From: Acidobacteria bacterium Ga0077534
GTDB lineage: Bacteria; Acidobacteriota; Blastocatellia; Pyrinomonadales; Pyrinomonadaceae
Length of the DNA stretch: 64,000 bases
Assembly (NCBI GenBank): GCA_001464455.1
Contig: LNEI01000026.1
Span: 1 to 64,000, forward strand
Reading direction: 5' to 3'
The position numbers were made by a program, and so were the translations under genes. Numbering within the stretch: position 1 is the first letter of the stretch; every line of letters begins with the position of its first letter. The notes below the pieces were generated by a model, which was not told the origin of the DNA, did no database searches, and worked only from the letters and a program-made list of their open reading frames with translations. Below, one piece after another: positions 7,288 through 15,627 of the stretch.

Positions 7288-9816
7288 TTATTTCTCACTT
7301 CCAAAACGCTTTACTTCAGCCGGTGTTGGAATGACGGCCAGCAATACATCAGCTGTTTCGCGGCCTGCGAAAGACTGCACACCAGTAGGTTTTGTCGCGG
7401 GAATCATTTTTTCAGGCAGTGTCTTTTCGTCGATATAGAAGATGTGTTCACCCGGCGGGAGGTCGGCAACGGTGAAGTTGCCGTCGCTATCGCTCAGCGT
7501 GTCTCGTCCGCTTGCGGTCACTATGCGAACGTCAGCGAGCGGGGACTCGCCCTTGTCGAATACTCCGTTTCCATTAGTATCAAGCCATACACGTCCGGTC
7601 ACACGTCCGGTCCGCACAAGGCGAAAGTCGAATTGGGTAGTCCTTCCGGGTTCAAGGATCAGATTGCGGGCACCCGAGTCGAGGAGCGTTAGGTCGGCAC
7701 GGACTGACAAAAGGTCGACATAAACCTTTCGCTCGCCCGACTGTAGAGCGTCGAAGGCGAATAGTCCATTGACATCGGTTTCGACGTATCGGTTTCCGTC
7801 TACTCGGACCTTAACGTTAGCCTGCGGCTTGTCGACGGCCGCGTCGTATTTTCCGTCACCATCGATGTCCTGATAAACCCGTCCAGAAACGCGGCTGAAG
7901 CTGTTTACCTCCGATGGAAGCGAATCTAAATATGCAGTTGCGTCGCGCTTGCGAAACAGGAGACCACGAAGCTTGACCAGGATCGTTGGCCCGGCACTTG
8001 TGTTGAGATAGTTGACCTGCAGCATCGATTCGCGTGGCAGATTAATATTCGCGCTCAACTTCTGATACGACGTGATACCGCCGCTCGGGTTGTAATTGTA
8101 ACCAAGCCCAGCTGCAAGGTTAATACGGTCGCTGAAGAAACGATTTGTGCGCCATTCAATGAGACCGTTCGAGGATCTTTGGCTCGCAAATCCCTGATTA
8201 AGCTCGATCGTGTTTCGATCGTTTACTTGAACATTTGCTCCGACCTGAAAGTTTGCCGATGCTGGGCCAAAGTTCTTGACCCGGCTCGCGTTGCCGAAAA
8301 GTCGCACCCGCTGAAAATTCTTCGAGACGTTTAACAGCGTGAACTCGCCTTTCCTGAAGTTCTGTGAGCTACTTTGCGTGTGTGAGATGTAAAAGGTCGG
8401 CTTATTCCCCCCTGGCGAGATCGCTACTGAGCTGGATATATAGCTCTCTGCGGATCCAACCCTGTTGGGTCGCTTTGTCGAACTCGCGGTAAGAGAGGTC
8501 GTCAGCCATTTCGTTGGCGACCAGGCAACACCGCCAGCCTTTAGATCGACCGGCTCTTTGCTGCCGGTCTGTGGAGCGAGAAAACTTGATCCGACATGAG
8601 CAAATCTAGCCTGAAACGATAGGTTCTCAGTCACTTGATAGGTGCCGGAAACCTCGAACGCGGCACCAGGACCATCGACGACACTGCCGTCATTTCGCGT
8701 TCCGCTGAACTGCCCAAACCCGACCTCAGTTTGAAACTGAGCCCTTCGTCCACCGAAATTAAAGCTTGTAGCAGCGACGTTTCCGGTTCGTCCTGAGCCT
8801 GAGAATCTCATGCCGCCCGCCGTGACGATCAGTGGCTGGAGGGGCCCGGAACCGAAAGGCTTGGTCGTCGTTGTGACGCCAAATATGTTCGTATCACGCG
8901 AATATCCAACGACTGTCGTGCCCGGCTCATCAAAAGTTCCGCCTCTCGTCGGGCTGCCCGAATTTGCTCGTCCCCCAAATGCGGCAATAGTGAAGTTTCC
9001 GACTGGAATACTAACCAATCCTCCGCGGACGTTTGAGGCTATAAGCTGCAATCCAGCAGCAGCACCGAGGTCGCCGGCAATATAGTTGTGCCCGTTTGGA
9101 CGTTCTAGATTGAACGTGAAATTACGCGGGGAAAACTTTCCTATCGAACTTGCAGATGAGTTTGAGACAAGACTGAACCGCCCATCGCCGAGACGGCCGA
9201 TGGCATTGATCGAAAGGTCGTGCGAGTTTGATGAAAAATAGCGATTTAGATTGTATTCGTATTCGGCAAGATATATCTCACCGATACCCCGTTTTTCCTT
9301 CTGTTGGGTTACTATCCCGGCTATTCCACGCCCTATCTGAACAACGTTCTTTTCCTTTTCAAATCTGATCGAGACTCCAAACAGCGGTGAAACGATCTCA
9401 ACGGGGAGCATCAGTTCGTCAAGGAACGGGGAAATGACGATCTGCCCCGGGTTTGAGATCGAAAGGACTGCCGAACCGTTTTCGAATACCTGGCCGCTGC
9501 GAGCGTCGAATGCGGTTCGAACACCGGTTTGGAGTAGCACGGAGAGCGAGCTGTTTGCGGTGTCGATCAAAACCGAATCACCCAGTGCGCGGGCTATGGC
9601 GGCAATCGGAATGTACAGACGCCCGTCGCGCATCTGGGCGGCGCTATTCGGCCCGGTTAAAGCACGACCATTGACTACGATCGTCGAAAACCCGACCTGC
9701 GTTTTCGCTCCGGATGCTGATCGTGTATCCCGATCTGACCTGTTGTCTATGGCCGGTGCGAGGCGCACCAAGGCCATCAGCATCAGGAGGGCCGGAATCA
9801 GGAATAGCGGTTTCAT
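7288..9816 (-). CDS. Usher-like outer-membrane barrel protein with stalk and SdrD-B-like domains
   Basis: About 842 residues from ATG 9816; the ORF track begins at an upstream TTG. Signal peptide at the start (KPLFLIPALLMLMALV). Residues about 45-165 look like a duplicated copper-amine-oxidase N-terminal-like stalk domain (RLYIPIAAIARALGD, LMLPVEIVSPLFG). Then come about 450 residues of alternating polar/hydrophobic strands typical of an outer-membrane barrel, including GDLGAAAGLQL..VRGG, loosely like the GD..F..RG motif of fimbrial ushers. The C-terminus has two SdrD-B/Cna-B-like domains starting GRVYQDIDGDGKYD and GRVWLDTNGNGVFD, with calcium-loop-like DxDGDG and DTNGNG. Position after a chaperone and three subunits suggests a secretion/assembly pore; this role is inferred. 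Confidence 0.6.
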   Translation of the reverse strand: MKPLFLIPALLMLMALVRLAPAIDNRSDRDTRSASGAKTQVGFSTIVVNGRALTGPNSAAQMRDGRLYIPIAAIARALGDSVLIDTANSSLSVLLQTGVRTAFDARSGQVFENGSAVLSISNPGQIVISPFLDELMLPVEIVSPLFGVSIRFEKEKNVVQIGRGIAGIVTQQKEKRGIGEIYLAEYEYNLNRYFSSNSHDLSINAIGRLGDGRFSLVSNSSASSIGKFSPRNFTFNLERPNGHNYIAGDLGAAAGLQLIASNVRGGLVSIPVGNFTIAAFGGRANSGSPTRGGTFDEPGTTVVGYSRDTNIFGVTTTTKPFGSGPLQPLIVTAGGMRFSGSGRTGNVAATSFNFGGRRAQFQTEVGFGQFSGTRNDGSVVDGPGAAFEVSGTYQVTENLSFQARFAHVGSSFLAPQTGSKEPVDLKAGGVAWSPTKWLTTSLTASSTKRPNRVGSAESYISSSVAISPGGNKPTFYISHTQSSSQNFRKGEFTLLNVSKNFQRVRLFGNASRVKNFGPASANFQVGANVQVNDRNTIELNQGFASQRSSNGLIEWRTNRFFSDRINLAAGLGYNYNPSGGITSYQKLSANINLPRESMLQVNYLNTSAGPTILVKLRGLLFRKRDATAYLDSLPSEVNSFSRVSGRVYQDIDGDGKYDAAVDKPQANVKVRVDGNRYVETDVNGLFAFDALQSGERKVYVDLLSVRADLTLLDSGARNLILEPGRTTQFDFRLVRTGRVTGRVWLDTNGNGVFDKGESPLADVRIVTASGRDTLSDSDGNFTVADLPPGEHIFYIDEKTLPEKMIPATKPTGVQSFAGRETADVLLAVIPTPAEVKRFGSEK

Positions 9817-9840
9817 GGCTTCGAAATATATCGACAAAAG

Positions 9841-10689
9841 CTACGGCTTCTTAGGCTGGTTGCCTGAGTTTGCGATTTGCGGTGCGGGGTTAATAACTAG
9901 GTCGGTAACACCTTCGGTAGGGGGGCGCCCGTCTTTGAAATCGATCCTATATTTGACCGTATACTTTCCAGCAACAAGTTCCTTTTCGATCTTGGTTGGC
10001 TTTGCGGTTTCAGTGTTCGCAAGTATCGGCAGGATCTCCGATTCAGGAACATCAGCAACCGCTCTGCCCTCCGCATCAAAGACCGAGATCGAGGCTGTTG
10101 GACGAATGACACTGTTTCCTTCGTTCCTCAGTTTGGGCGTGACGGTTACGCCGCCGTCCTTTGCCTCGGCGATTAAGTCGCCGAATTCGCCCTTCCGGGT
10201 GAGCTTTCCAACCTTGATATAGAAGACTGACGCGAGGCGATAGCGGACAACGATCTGCTTCGAGTTTTGAGCAAACTTTAGCGTGTCAGCCCTCTGCTCG
10301 ATGATCAACGCTGCAAGATGATCGCCAGCCGCCGCATTAGCGGGAACCGAGACGGTTACGCGGATAGCGTGCGGGACATTTGGTGATACAGCAGCCTCGC
10401 CCGGCGTGTAGATGAGCCACGGGCTTGCTGAGTTCGGACGGGTATTTGCGGGAAAATATTCAACGAGGCCTTCCTTACTTATTGTCCAGTCATTTAGTGT
10501 CGCGACGATGCGAACCGGCTTGGCGACTGCGTCTTCGGCCTTATAGTCGAGGTTGAGAACGACGGTTGTCTCCGTTCCCGGCATCATCTCAAGCTCGAAG
10601 CGGGCAGGTGATAACGCCATGCTGCCGCTCTGCCCAAAGGCTGCGGAGGTTAATAGAAGTACAAATAATGAAATGAGAAGTTTATTCAT
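9841..10689 (-). CDS. Periplasmic pilus-chaperone-like protein (PapD-like fold)
   Basis: 282 residues with a signal peptide (LLISLFVLLLTSAAFGQ). The N-terminal part (MALSPARFELEM then a TVVLNLDYKA strand, ASPWLIYTP, VPHAIRVTV) reads like the first Ig-like domain of fimbrial chaperones. A second beta domain follows, containing VRYRLASVFYIKVG. In chaperone/usher systems this protein donates a strand to subunits in the periplasm and delivers them to the usher. It sits between the subunit genes and the usher-like gene, 24 nt before the latter. The classical Arg/Lys anchor pair could not be assigned with confidence. Confidence 0.65.
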   Translation of the reverse strand: MNKLLISLFVLLLTSAAFGQSGSMALSPARFELEMMPGTETTVVLNLDYKAEDAVAKPVRIVATLNDWTISKEGLVEYFPANTRPNSASPWLIYTPGEAAVSPNVPHAIRVTVSVPANAAAGDHLAALIIEQRADTLKFAQNSKQIVVRYRLASVFYIKVGKLTRKGEFGDLIAEAKDGGVTVTPKLRNEGNSVIRPTASISVFDAEGRAVADVPESEILPILANTETAKPTKIEKELVAGKYTVKYRIDFKDGRPPTEGVTDLVINPAPQIANSGNQPKKP

Positions 10690-10710
10690 GACAATTTGTT
10701 GATGCGGTGC

Positions 10711-11385
10711 TTAGCAAACAAGTGCGGGCCCGGAACCTATAGTGAAGGTAACAGTTGTGCTGTTGCTGCCCGCAGCATAAAACTGCGGGGTCATTACAAA
10801 GATGACGTTGATTATCCAGCCATTGTCGGTTCGTCGGCTAGCGTTGATACGGGAAAGTGTGGGTCCGCTAAGAATAACGGTCGAACCAGTGACCGTCGCA
10901 AGAGACGAAACATAGGATATTCTTCCTGCGGCATTCGTGGTAATTCCAACTGCGGGATTCGCCGTGATCGCCGGATTGTATGTATCGGGGGTCGAACAAG
11001 TTTGCGAGCGATTTCCCATTTGTGTAAATGTTCGTTCGAGGCCGAAGCCAACGTCTGAACGCTGCAGAGCCTGGGGATCGACGTTGGTACCACCGGAGAC
11101 CGAAACCGATACTTGATAGGCGGCGACGCTGCGTATCGCGATTGGTACATTGGCTGTTATGATCCCGTTGGTGTTTGATGGGGACACTTCTCCCCAATTG
11201 ATGGTAACGCTCAGGTTGGTCACCGTGCTCGAAGTGCCAACGATCGATCCGCCCTGTGATCCGATCAGGGTCGGCAAGCCTCCACTCGAAATGTCGAATG
11301 TTTGAGCCGCTACAACACCGGCAGTAACGAAAACAAACACGACGATGCGAAGCAAACCACTAAGCTTTGTATTTGAACTGATCAT
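10711..11385 (-). CDS. Fimbrial-like subunit 3 (divergent, possibly minor or tip)
   Basis: 224 residues with a signal peptide. It shares with its two upstream neighbours the pattern (V/I)xxGE(L/V)xPSNTxxxxTAxxP, a DVGFGL motif, and a closing xPQFYxxG...TVTFTI strand pair, but is otherwise diverged. It has a Cys pair region (SQTCS) and a C-terminal Cys that the other two lack. The start overlaps the preceding stop (ATGA), so it is translationally coupled to subunit 2. Divergence and position suggest a minor, adaptor or tip subunit; this is inference. Confidence 0.6.
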   Translation of the reverse strand: MISSNTKLSGLLRIVVFVFVTAGVVAAQTFDISSGGLPTLIGSQGGSIVGTSSTVTNLSVTINWGEVSPSNTNGIITANVPIAIRSVAAYQVSVSVSGGTNVDPQALQRSDVGFGLERTFTQMGNRSQTCSTPDTYNPAITANPAVGITTNAAGRISYVSSLATVTGSTVILSGPTLSRINASRRTDNGWIINVIFVMTPQFYAAGSNSTTVTFTIGSGPALVC

Positions 11386-12089
11386 GGTGCTGAGATCGTG
11401 AAGGTAGCGAGAACAGTCGTCGTCCCATCCTCGTAGAACTGAGGCTTAATAGCAAAAATTGCGGGTAGAGTGAGGCCGTTCGTGTTGCTTCGAGGAACGG
11501 CGTTCATGACGAACGAACCCGTTAATGCGGTGGTCGCTGCTGCAAATGATCCAAGATGCGAGCGAATGGCGGTGAACTGATACCGTCCGGTCGTAGCGTT
11601 CACGGAACCGTTGGATGCGAGGGTCGGATCACCGGATGTTGCGTTGGTATCCGTTCCGCCGGTATTTACGCCGATGCCGGTTCGCGAGATAGTTCCGAGT
11701 CCGAACCCGATGTCGGAAGCCGTGATCCGATTCGCCGTAGTCCCGGTGCTTGAGACCGCGGCGGACATCGTCAAAGCGTAGCTTGCGTTGGTGCGGAGTT
11801 TAAGGGGTATGCTTGCGGTAACAAAGCTGCTCGTATTTGAGGGGCCGAGTTCGCCGAGGTTTATGACAACGGCAAGAGGGTTGTTCGCTGTACCGTTGGT
11901 GGTAACGCCGCCTCCCGAGTTGCCGGTAAGCGTTACAGAGCCGCCCGAGTCCAACTCGACAAATTTTGAAACTGTGGCACTCATGTTAACGGTGCCGGTT
12001 GTGCTTTGCGACAATGCGGAAGATGCGAGTGCTACAAGAACAGCGATCGCCGCCAGGAGCAGCGAATACGCTCTACTCATTCCTTTCAT
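11382..12089 (-). CDS. Fimbrial-like subunit 2
   Basis: 235 residues: signal peptide (about 1-27), then a beta-rich, Thr/Ser/Asn/Gly-rich domain. Conserved blocks are VSKFVELDSGG, VVINLGELGPSNTSSF, SDIGFGLG and KPQFYEDG, ending in alternating hydrophobic ATFTISAP. It is very similar to subunit 1 along its whole length, indicating a tandem duplication. Such sequences fit an Ig-like subunit held by a chaperone. Alternative start at M4. Confidence 0.65.
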   Translation of the reverse strand: MKGMSRAYSLLLAAIAVLVALASSALSQSTTGTVNMSATVSKFVELDSGGSVTLTGNSGGGVTTNGTANNPLAVVINLGELGPSNTSSFVTASIPLKLRTNASYALTMSAAVSSTGTTANRITASDIGFGLGTISRTGIGVNTGGTDTNATSGDPTLASNGSVNATTGRYQFTAIRSHLGSFAAATTALTGSFVMNAVPRSNTNGLTLPAIFAIKPQFYEDGTTTVLATFTISAP

Positions 12090-12173
12090 CTAAATTTCTC
12101 CAACTAAGGTTGGTGATGCCGCCGCCGGCATGTCCTGCGGCGGCACAACCAGGCAATGGCCGTTAGGCCTAAG

Positions 12174-12869
12174 TTATGGTGCGGTTACCGTAAAAGTAGC
12201 TGCAACGGTCGTGGTGCCAACTTCATAGAACTGCGGCTTGACCGCGAAAATGGCAGGAACTGTCAGTCCGTTAGTATTGCTACGCGGGACTGCATTTAAT
12301 ATACGTGCACCGCTGAGAGCGGTTGTCGCTGCTGTGAATGCCCCCAGGTTTGACCGGGTGGCGGTGAATTCGAAACGTCCGCTGGTCGCATTTACTGCTC
12401 CATTGGCCGCGAGAGTCGGGTCTCCCGAGGTGGCATTGGTGTCGGTTCCAGTTGTATGGACCCCGACGCCGCTTCGGGTAACCGTGCCGAGACCGAAACC
12501 TACGTCAGCGGCGCCGATCTCTTCTGCTGTTGTTCCCGTGCTGCTGACCGTCGCGGTAAGCGTCATGTTGTAAGCCGCGTTGCTGCGAAGCTTGAGAGGC
12601 ACGCTTGCTGTAACGAAGCTCGATGTATTGCTTGGGCCAAGTTCGCCGAGATTGACGACGACCGCAAGCGGGCTATTCGCGGTGCCGTCCGTGGTGACGC
12701 CACCGCCGGTGTTGCCGCTTAGTGTAACGGCACCACCGGACTGGATCTCGACGAATTTCGAGACAGTTCCGCTTAAATTCACAGTGCCTGTGGTCTGCGC
12801 GTTAACGCCGACCGCAACCAGCGAGGTGAACAATACCGCTTTTACGGCTGTTGTGATGGTTTTGAACAT
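12174..12869 (-). CDS. Fimbrial-like subunit 1 (probable major subunit)
   Basis: 231 residues, first gene of the five-gene surface-fibre operon. A signal peptide ends near VNAQT. The mature part is a single beta-rich domain with VSKFVEIQSGG, VVNLGELGPSNTSSF, ADVGFGLG and KPQFYEVG blocks, ending in ATFTVTAP. No cysteine is visible in the mature part. A good Shine-Dalgarno (AGGAGT) lies upstream of the ATG. A strong-looking promoter lies about 200 bp upstream, leaving a long leader. Not a recognised DUF from sequence alone; the alternation of the last strand is typical of donor-strand-complemented subunits. Confidence 0.65.
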   Translation of the reverse strand: MFKTITTAVKAVLFTSLVAVGVNAQTTGTVNLSGTVSKFVEIQSGGAVTLSGNTGGGVTTDGTANSPLAVVVNLGELGPSNTSSFVTASVPLKLRSNAAYNMTLTATVSSTGTTAEEIGAADVGFGLGTVTRSGVGVHTTGTDTNATSGDPTLAANGAVNATSGRFEFTATRSNLGAFTAATTALSGARILNAVPRSNTNGLTVPAIFAVKPQFYEVGTTTVAATFTVTAP

Positions 12870-13077
12870 TTTTCTATTCCTAACTCCTAAAGGTGATGTA
12901 GATAATTCATACGGATATCCTAGGGAGCAATAAATGCTTCTCCGAAAAGCGCTTTATCTCGCTCACGCTTGTTCCTACAGATCGGGTCAAGCGTTCAACG
13001 CAGTCATTTCGAAAGCGACACAAATTGTTGTGGGGATATTCGTGGCAGGATGCGCGGAAGAACCACGCACTTTTGAG

Positions 13078-13104
13078 ATTATAGGAACAACCGCGAGGTG
13101 TCAA
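13078..13104 (-). promoter_or_regulatory. Consensus promoter of the fibre operon
   Basis: On the minus strand TTGACA (13099-13104) and TATAAT (13078-13083) are both perfect consensus hexamers, but with a short 15-nt spacer. Transcription would start near 13071 and leave about 200 nt before the first subunit ATG. Short spacers often mean activator dependence (MerR-type promoters have the opposite, long spacing), so the spacing itself is notable. Confidence 0.55.
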
Positions 13105-13110
13105 CAATTT

Positions 13111-13126
13111 TGTTAAAGTTTTAACA
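13111..13126. promoter_or_regulatory. 16-bp palindrome next to the fibre promoter
   Basis: TGTTAAA-GT-TTTAACA is a perfect 7-2-7 palindrome that ends 7 nt upstream of the -35 hexamer, the usual place for an activator site. Confidence 0.5.
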
Positions 13127-13231
13127 GCCACGGTAAATTGTCGACAGCGGCACTCAAGAAAATGCTCACATCGGTTGCGGGCAATGACCTTTTTACTACT
13201 GAGTGATATTATCTGAAAGAGGCAATAAGAT

Positions 13232-13537
13232 ATGAAATTACCTGGTGGATTAGACATACAGTCGATGATGCAGCAAGCCCAGCAGATGCAGGAGCAGATG
13301 GGGCGACAGATGAAGGAGCTGGTAGTCGAAGCAGCTGCGGGTGGCGGCGCCGTTTCCGTAAAGATGCGGGGCGACTTTGAAGTATTGGGGCTTACGATAT
13401 CGCCTGACCTCGTAAAGGACGGCGACGTTGAAATGCTTCAGGATCTTACTGTTGCTGCTCTTAATGAAGCTCGGCGCAAGGTTGAAGAATCGCTAAAAGG
13501 AAAATTGGGCGGAATGCTGCCGCCGGGACTGATGTAG
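13232..13537 (+). CDS. ybaB: YbaB/EbfC nucleoid-associated protein
   Basis: 101 residues. The sequence opens with a helix rich in Gln/Met (MMQQAQQMQEQM) and continues with the conserved VEAAAGGGAVSV and MRGDFEVLGLTISPDLV segments of YbaB/EbfC, a dimeric tweezer-shaped DNA-binding protein. It is followed 64 nt later by recR, the pairing found in a wide range of bacteria. A weak purine-rich ribosome site precedes ATG 13232. Confidence 0.95.
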   Translation: MKLPGGLDIQSMMQQAQQMQEQMGRQMKELVVEAAAGGGAVSVKMRGDFEVLGLTISPDLVKDGDVEMLQDLTVAALNEARRKVEESLKGKLGGMLPPGLM

Positions 13538-13601
13538 TTCGAAGAGTTACTTTCTTTAGAGCACTGCGCGCTTGGAGTCGAGTACCTTGAAATTTTCTTA
13601 A

Positions 13602-14216
13602 ATGTTGGATTATTCAGAACCAGTCGCAAAGCTGATAGACGAGTTCAAGCGACTTCCCGGCGTCGGTCATAAGTCAGCTCAACGGCTGGCTTTTTACATT
13701 TTGCGCAGACCGCAGGCTGAGGTTGATGCGTTCGCTCAGGCGCTGATCGAGGTAAAAGCCCGAATTGTCTTTTGCTCGAATTGTAATAATCTGACGGATG
13801 TCGACCCGTGCCTATACTGCGGCAATCCGAAACGTGACCGCTCGACCATCTGCATCGTTGAAGAGCCGTACAATGTCGTAGCGGTTGAAAAGACTAGGTC
13901 CTTCAAAGGTTTGTATCACGTCCTTCATGGTACGTTGTCGCCAATGCGAAATATTGGCCCGGATGAGCTGATGCTCGCAAACCTTATCCCACGGCTTCGT
14001 CCGGAGAATAATCAGGGAATAGAGATCAGGGAGATAATAGTCGCTACTAACCCTACTACGGAAGGCGAGGCGACGGCGAATTATATCGCTCGTCTCCTGA
14101 AGCCGCTGGGAGTCATGGTCACAAGGATCGCGATGGGAATGCCAGTCGGTTCTGATTTGGAATTTGTAGATGAAGTGACAATGGATCGTGCTTTGGCTAA
14201 TCGCCATGTGATCTAG
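13602..14216 (+). CDS. recR: Recombination mediator RecR
   Basis: 204 residues, full length. An N-terminal helix-hairpin-helix (RLPGVGHKSAQRLA) is followed by a zinc finger (CSNC and CLYC, about residues 58-73) and a Toprim domain with VEEPYNVVAVE and TNPTTEGEATA. RecR with RecO loads RecA on SSB-coated gaps. ATG 13602 places the HhH at the usual distance from the N-terminus. Located after ybaB as in many genomes. Confidence 0.97.
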   Translation: MLDYSEPVAKLIDEFKRLPGVGHKSAQRLAFYILRRPQAEVDAFAQALIEVKARIVFCSNCNNLTDVDPCLYCGNPKRDRSTICIVEEPYNVVAVEKTRSFKGLYHVLHGTLSPMRNIGPDELMLANLIPRLRPENNQGIEIREIIVATNPTTEGEATANYIARLLKPLGVMVTRIAMGMPVGSDLEFVDEVTMDRALANRHVI

Positions 14217-14294
14217 TGCCGGAACCAGAAATAGAAGCGACCGGTAATTCCCCCAAAGGGCACAAAGTACCGGCCGCAATAACGGTAGTTTGGA

Positions 14295-14909
14295 TTAGAA
14301 CCTAACCGATTCTTCCTTAGCGTCAGACGCGCTTCGCGAAATACGCCATTCCTCTTCAGTCTCGTAGAAATTTACATCAAAGCTAAGCAAAGATTTTGCC
14401 GAGATACCCTCGAATTCATTCGGGGCATCCTCAAACCTTGCGATCGTACCGATACCGATGACTTCGCTGCCGACTTCCTTGACTAGCTCAATGGTTTCAC
14501 GAATAGCTTTTCCAGAGCGGTTGATATCGTCGACAATTATCGCCGGATATACTTCATAGTCCGACATATACTGCCGAAACTGCCGGGTTCCGTTTTCCAT
14601 CTCCGCCCAGTAGATCTGGTCTGCTCCGAGGGCTTCCCGAACACCGAAAGCTACCATGATGCCGCCCGGACTTGGGCTGATCACTGAAACGCGCGGTAAC
14701 CGGCTCGCAATCGATTTTTCTTTTCGAAAGAGACGGCTTAAACCGACCGAGAGGATCCGTGCATTGTCGTAAAACCGAAATGCCAGCGGCATCTGGAAGT
14801 AGTGCGACGCGTGCTTGCCATTAGGGTAAACGAAGTGTCCTTTGCGGTAGGCACCTGTTTTTGTGAGGATGTCCATCACCGCTTCGGGCGGGGGAACAAG
14901 ATCGACCAT
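14295..14909 (-). CDS. pyrE: Orotate phosphoribosyltransferase-like PRTase
   Basis: 204 residues from ATG 14909, which has AAAGGAG upstream; the ORF track extends 15 codons further without a ribosome site. An N-terminal KTGAYRKGHFVYPNGKHASHY segment matches the OPRTase substrate loop, and IIVDDINRSGKAI is the PRPP-binding motif (hydrophobic-DD-xxx-SG). OPRTase converts orotate and PRPP to OMP in pyrimidine synthesis. The PRPP motif has Asn-Arg where Thr-Thr is usual, so a related salvage role is possible. carA, another pyrimidine gene, is 45 kb away. Confidence 0.7.
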   Translation of the reverse strand: MVDLVPPPEAVMDILTKTGAYRKGHFVYPNGKHASHYFQMPLAFRFYDNARILSVGLSRLFRKEKSIASRLPRVSVISPSPGGIMVAFGVREALGADQIYWAEMENGTRQFRQYMSDYEVYPAIIVDDINRSGKAIRETIELVKEVGSEVIGIGTIARFEDAPNEFEGISAKSLLSFDVNFYETEEEWRISRSASDAKEESVRF

Positions 14910-14994
14910 AGAAGTTTTTCTCCTTTTACTAAGACAAAAGTATACAACGCCCATCGACTTCGGAGAAAGTCGAGTAATGTCGAGAGTTTAGAGG

Positions 14995-15024
14995 TTCGAG
15001 GTGCGAACGACGGATAACCTCGAA
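14995..15024. repeat. 8-bp inverted repeat downstream of the NUDIX gene
   Basis: TTCGAGGT (14995-15002) and ACCTCGAA (15017-15024) form a perfect 8-bp stem with a 14-nt loop between the NUDIX stop and the PRTase start. A second short stem (CGACTT/AAGTCG, 14955-14972) lies beside it. No T-tract follows, so terminator function is uncertain. Confidence 0.4.
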
Positions 15025-15039
15025 TTAGGATGTCAAATG

Positions 15040-15495
15040 TTACTCGCCCCATCCAAGAGCACGCCTAACAAGGAATTGTTGATCAAGACTCATCTCCGCA
15101 GGAACGGTTTCAATATCGAACCAACCCAGCTCCAGGATCTCTTTGCTCAAAACCCTAGCCTCGCCAACCGCCGTAGCGGTAAAAATGATCTCGATATGAC
15201 GCTTTAATGTGCGGGTCCGATAGAGCGAAACATCGCGAAGATCGAGTCCAGTCTCCTCCTTGATCTCTCTCCGAAATCCAGCCTCGGGCTGCTCCCCCGG
15301 TTCCAGAAAGCCGCCCGGCACGCCCCAGCCCGAGTCCGGCCTTAGAACGTGATTTAGCAACAAGACCTGGCCATCGTCATTTACAATGACGCCGGCGGCC
15401 GAAACGGTGAATTTCGTCTGCACGCTTCGCGAAACCAAAACACGCATGCCCCTCGGCATCCGTTTCCATATTTTCCCCGCTATCGTATAAAGCAT
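15040..15495 (-). CDS. NUDIX hydrolase
   Basis: 151 residues from ATG 15495; the ORF track begins at a TTG 11 codons earlier with no better ribosome site. The Nudix box is complete: GFLEPGEQPEAGF then RREIKEETGL, matching Gx5Ex7REUXEExGU. The family cleaves nucleoside diphosphates linked to another moiety. The N-terminal KRMPRGMRVLVSR region is common to a subgroup of uncertain substrate. Confidence 0.9.
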   Translation of the reverse strand: MLYTIAGKIWKRMPRGMRVLVSRSVQTKFTVSAAGVIVNDDGQVLLLNHVLRPDSGWGVPGGFLEPGEQPEAGFRREIKEETGLDLRDVSLYRTRTLKRHIEIIFTATAVGEARVLSKEILELGWFDIETVPAEMSLDQQFLVRRALGWGE

Positions 15496-15627
15496 CAGCT
15501 GGTACGAGTTTACGCTAAACAAAAACAAGGAAACAGTCGCACTTGCTTTGCGCTTGACTCGTGTTTTCGGAACTTTGGTTATAACATTGTCGGCTGGACG
15601 TAAAACCTACGTTTCAACTCAAAGTGT

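Larger units (their letters stand above)
12870..13231. other. Divergent intergenic region with long leader of the fibre operon
   Basis: This 362-bp gap lies between the fibre operon (minus) and ybaB (plus). It holds a consensus promoter pointing at the fibre operon, a palindrome just upstream of the -35, and about 200 nt of untranslated leader. The 116-aa minus ORF at 12907-13257 crosses into ybaB and shows no family features, so it is not called. Confidence 0.6.

Noticed and set aside
12907-13257. 116-aa minus ORF upstream of ybaB
   Set aside because: Overlaps the ybaB start and the fibre promoter, with no domain or ribosome site.
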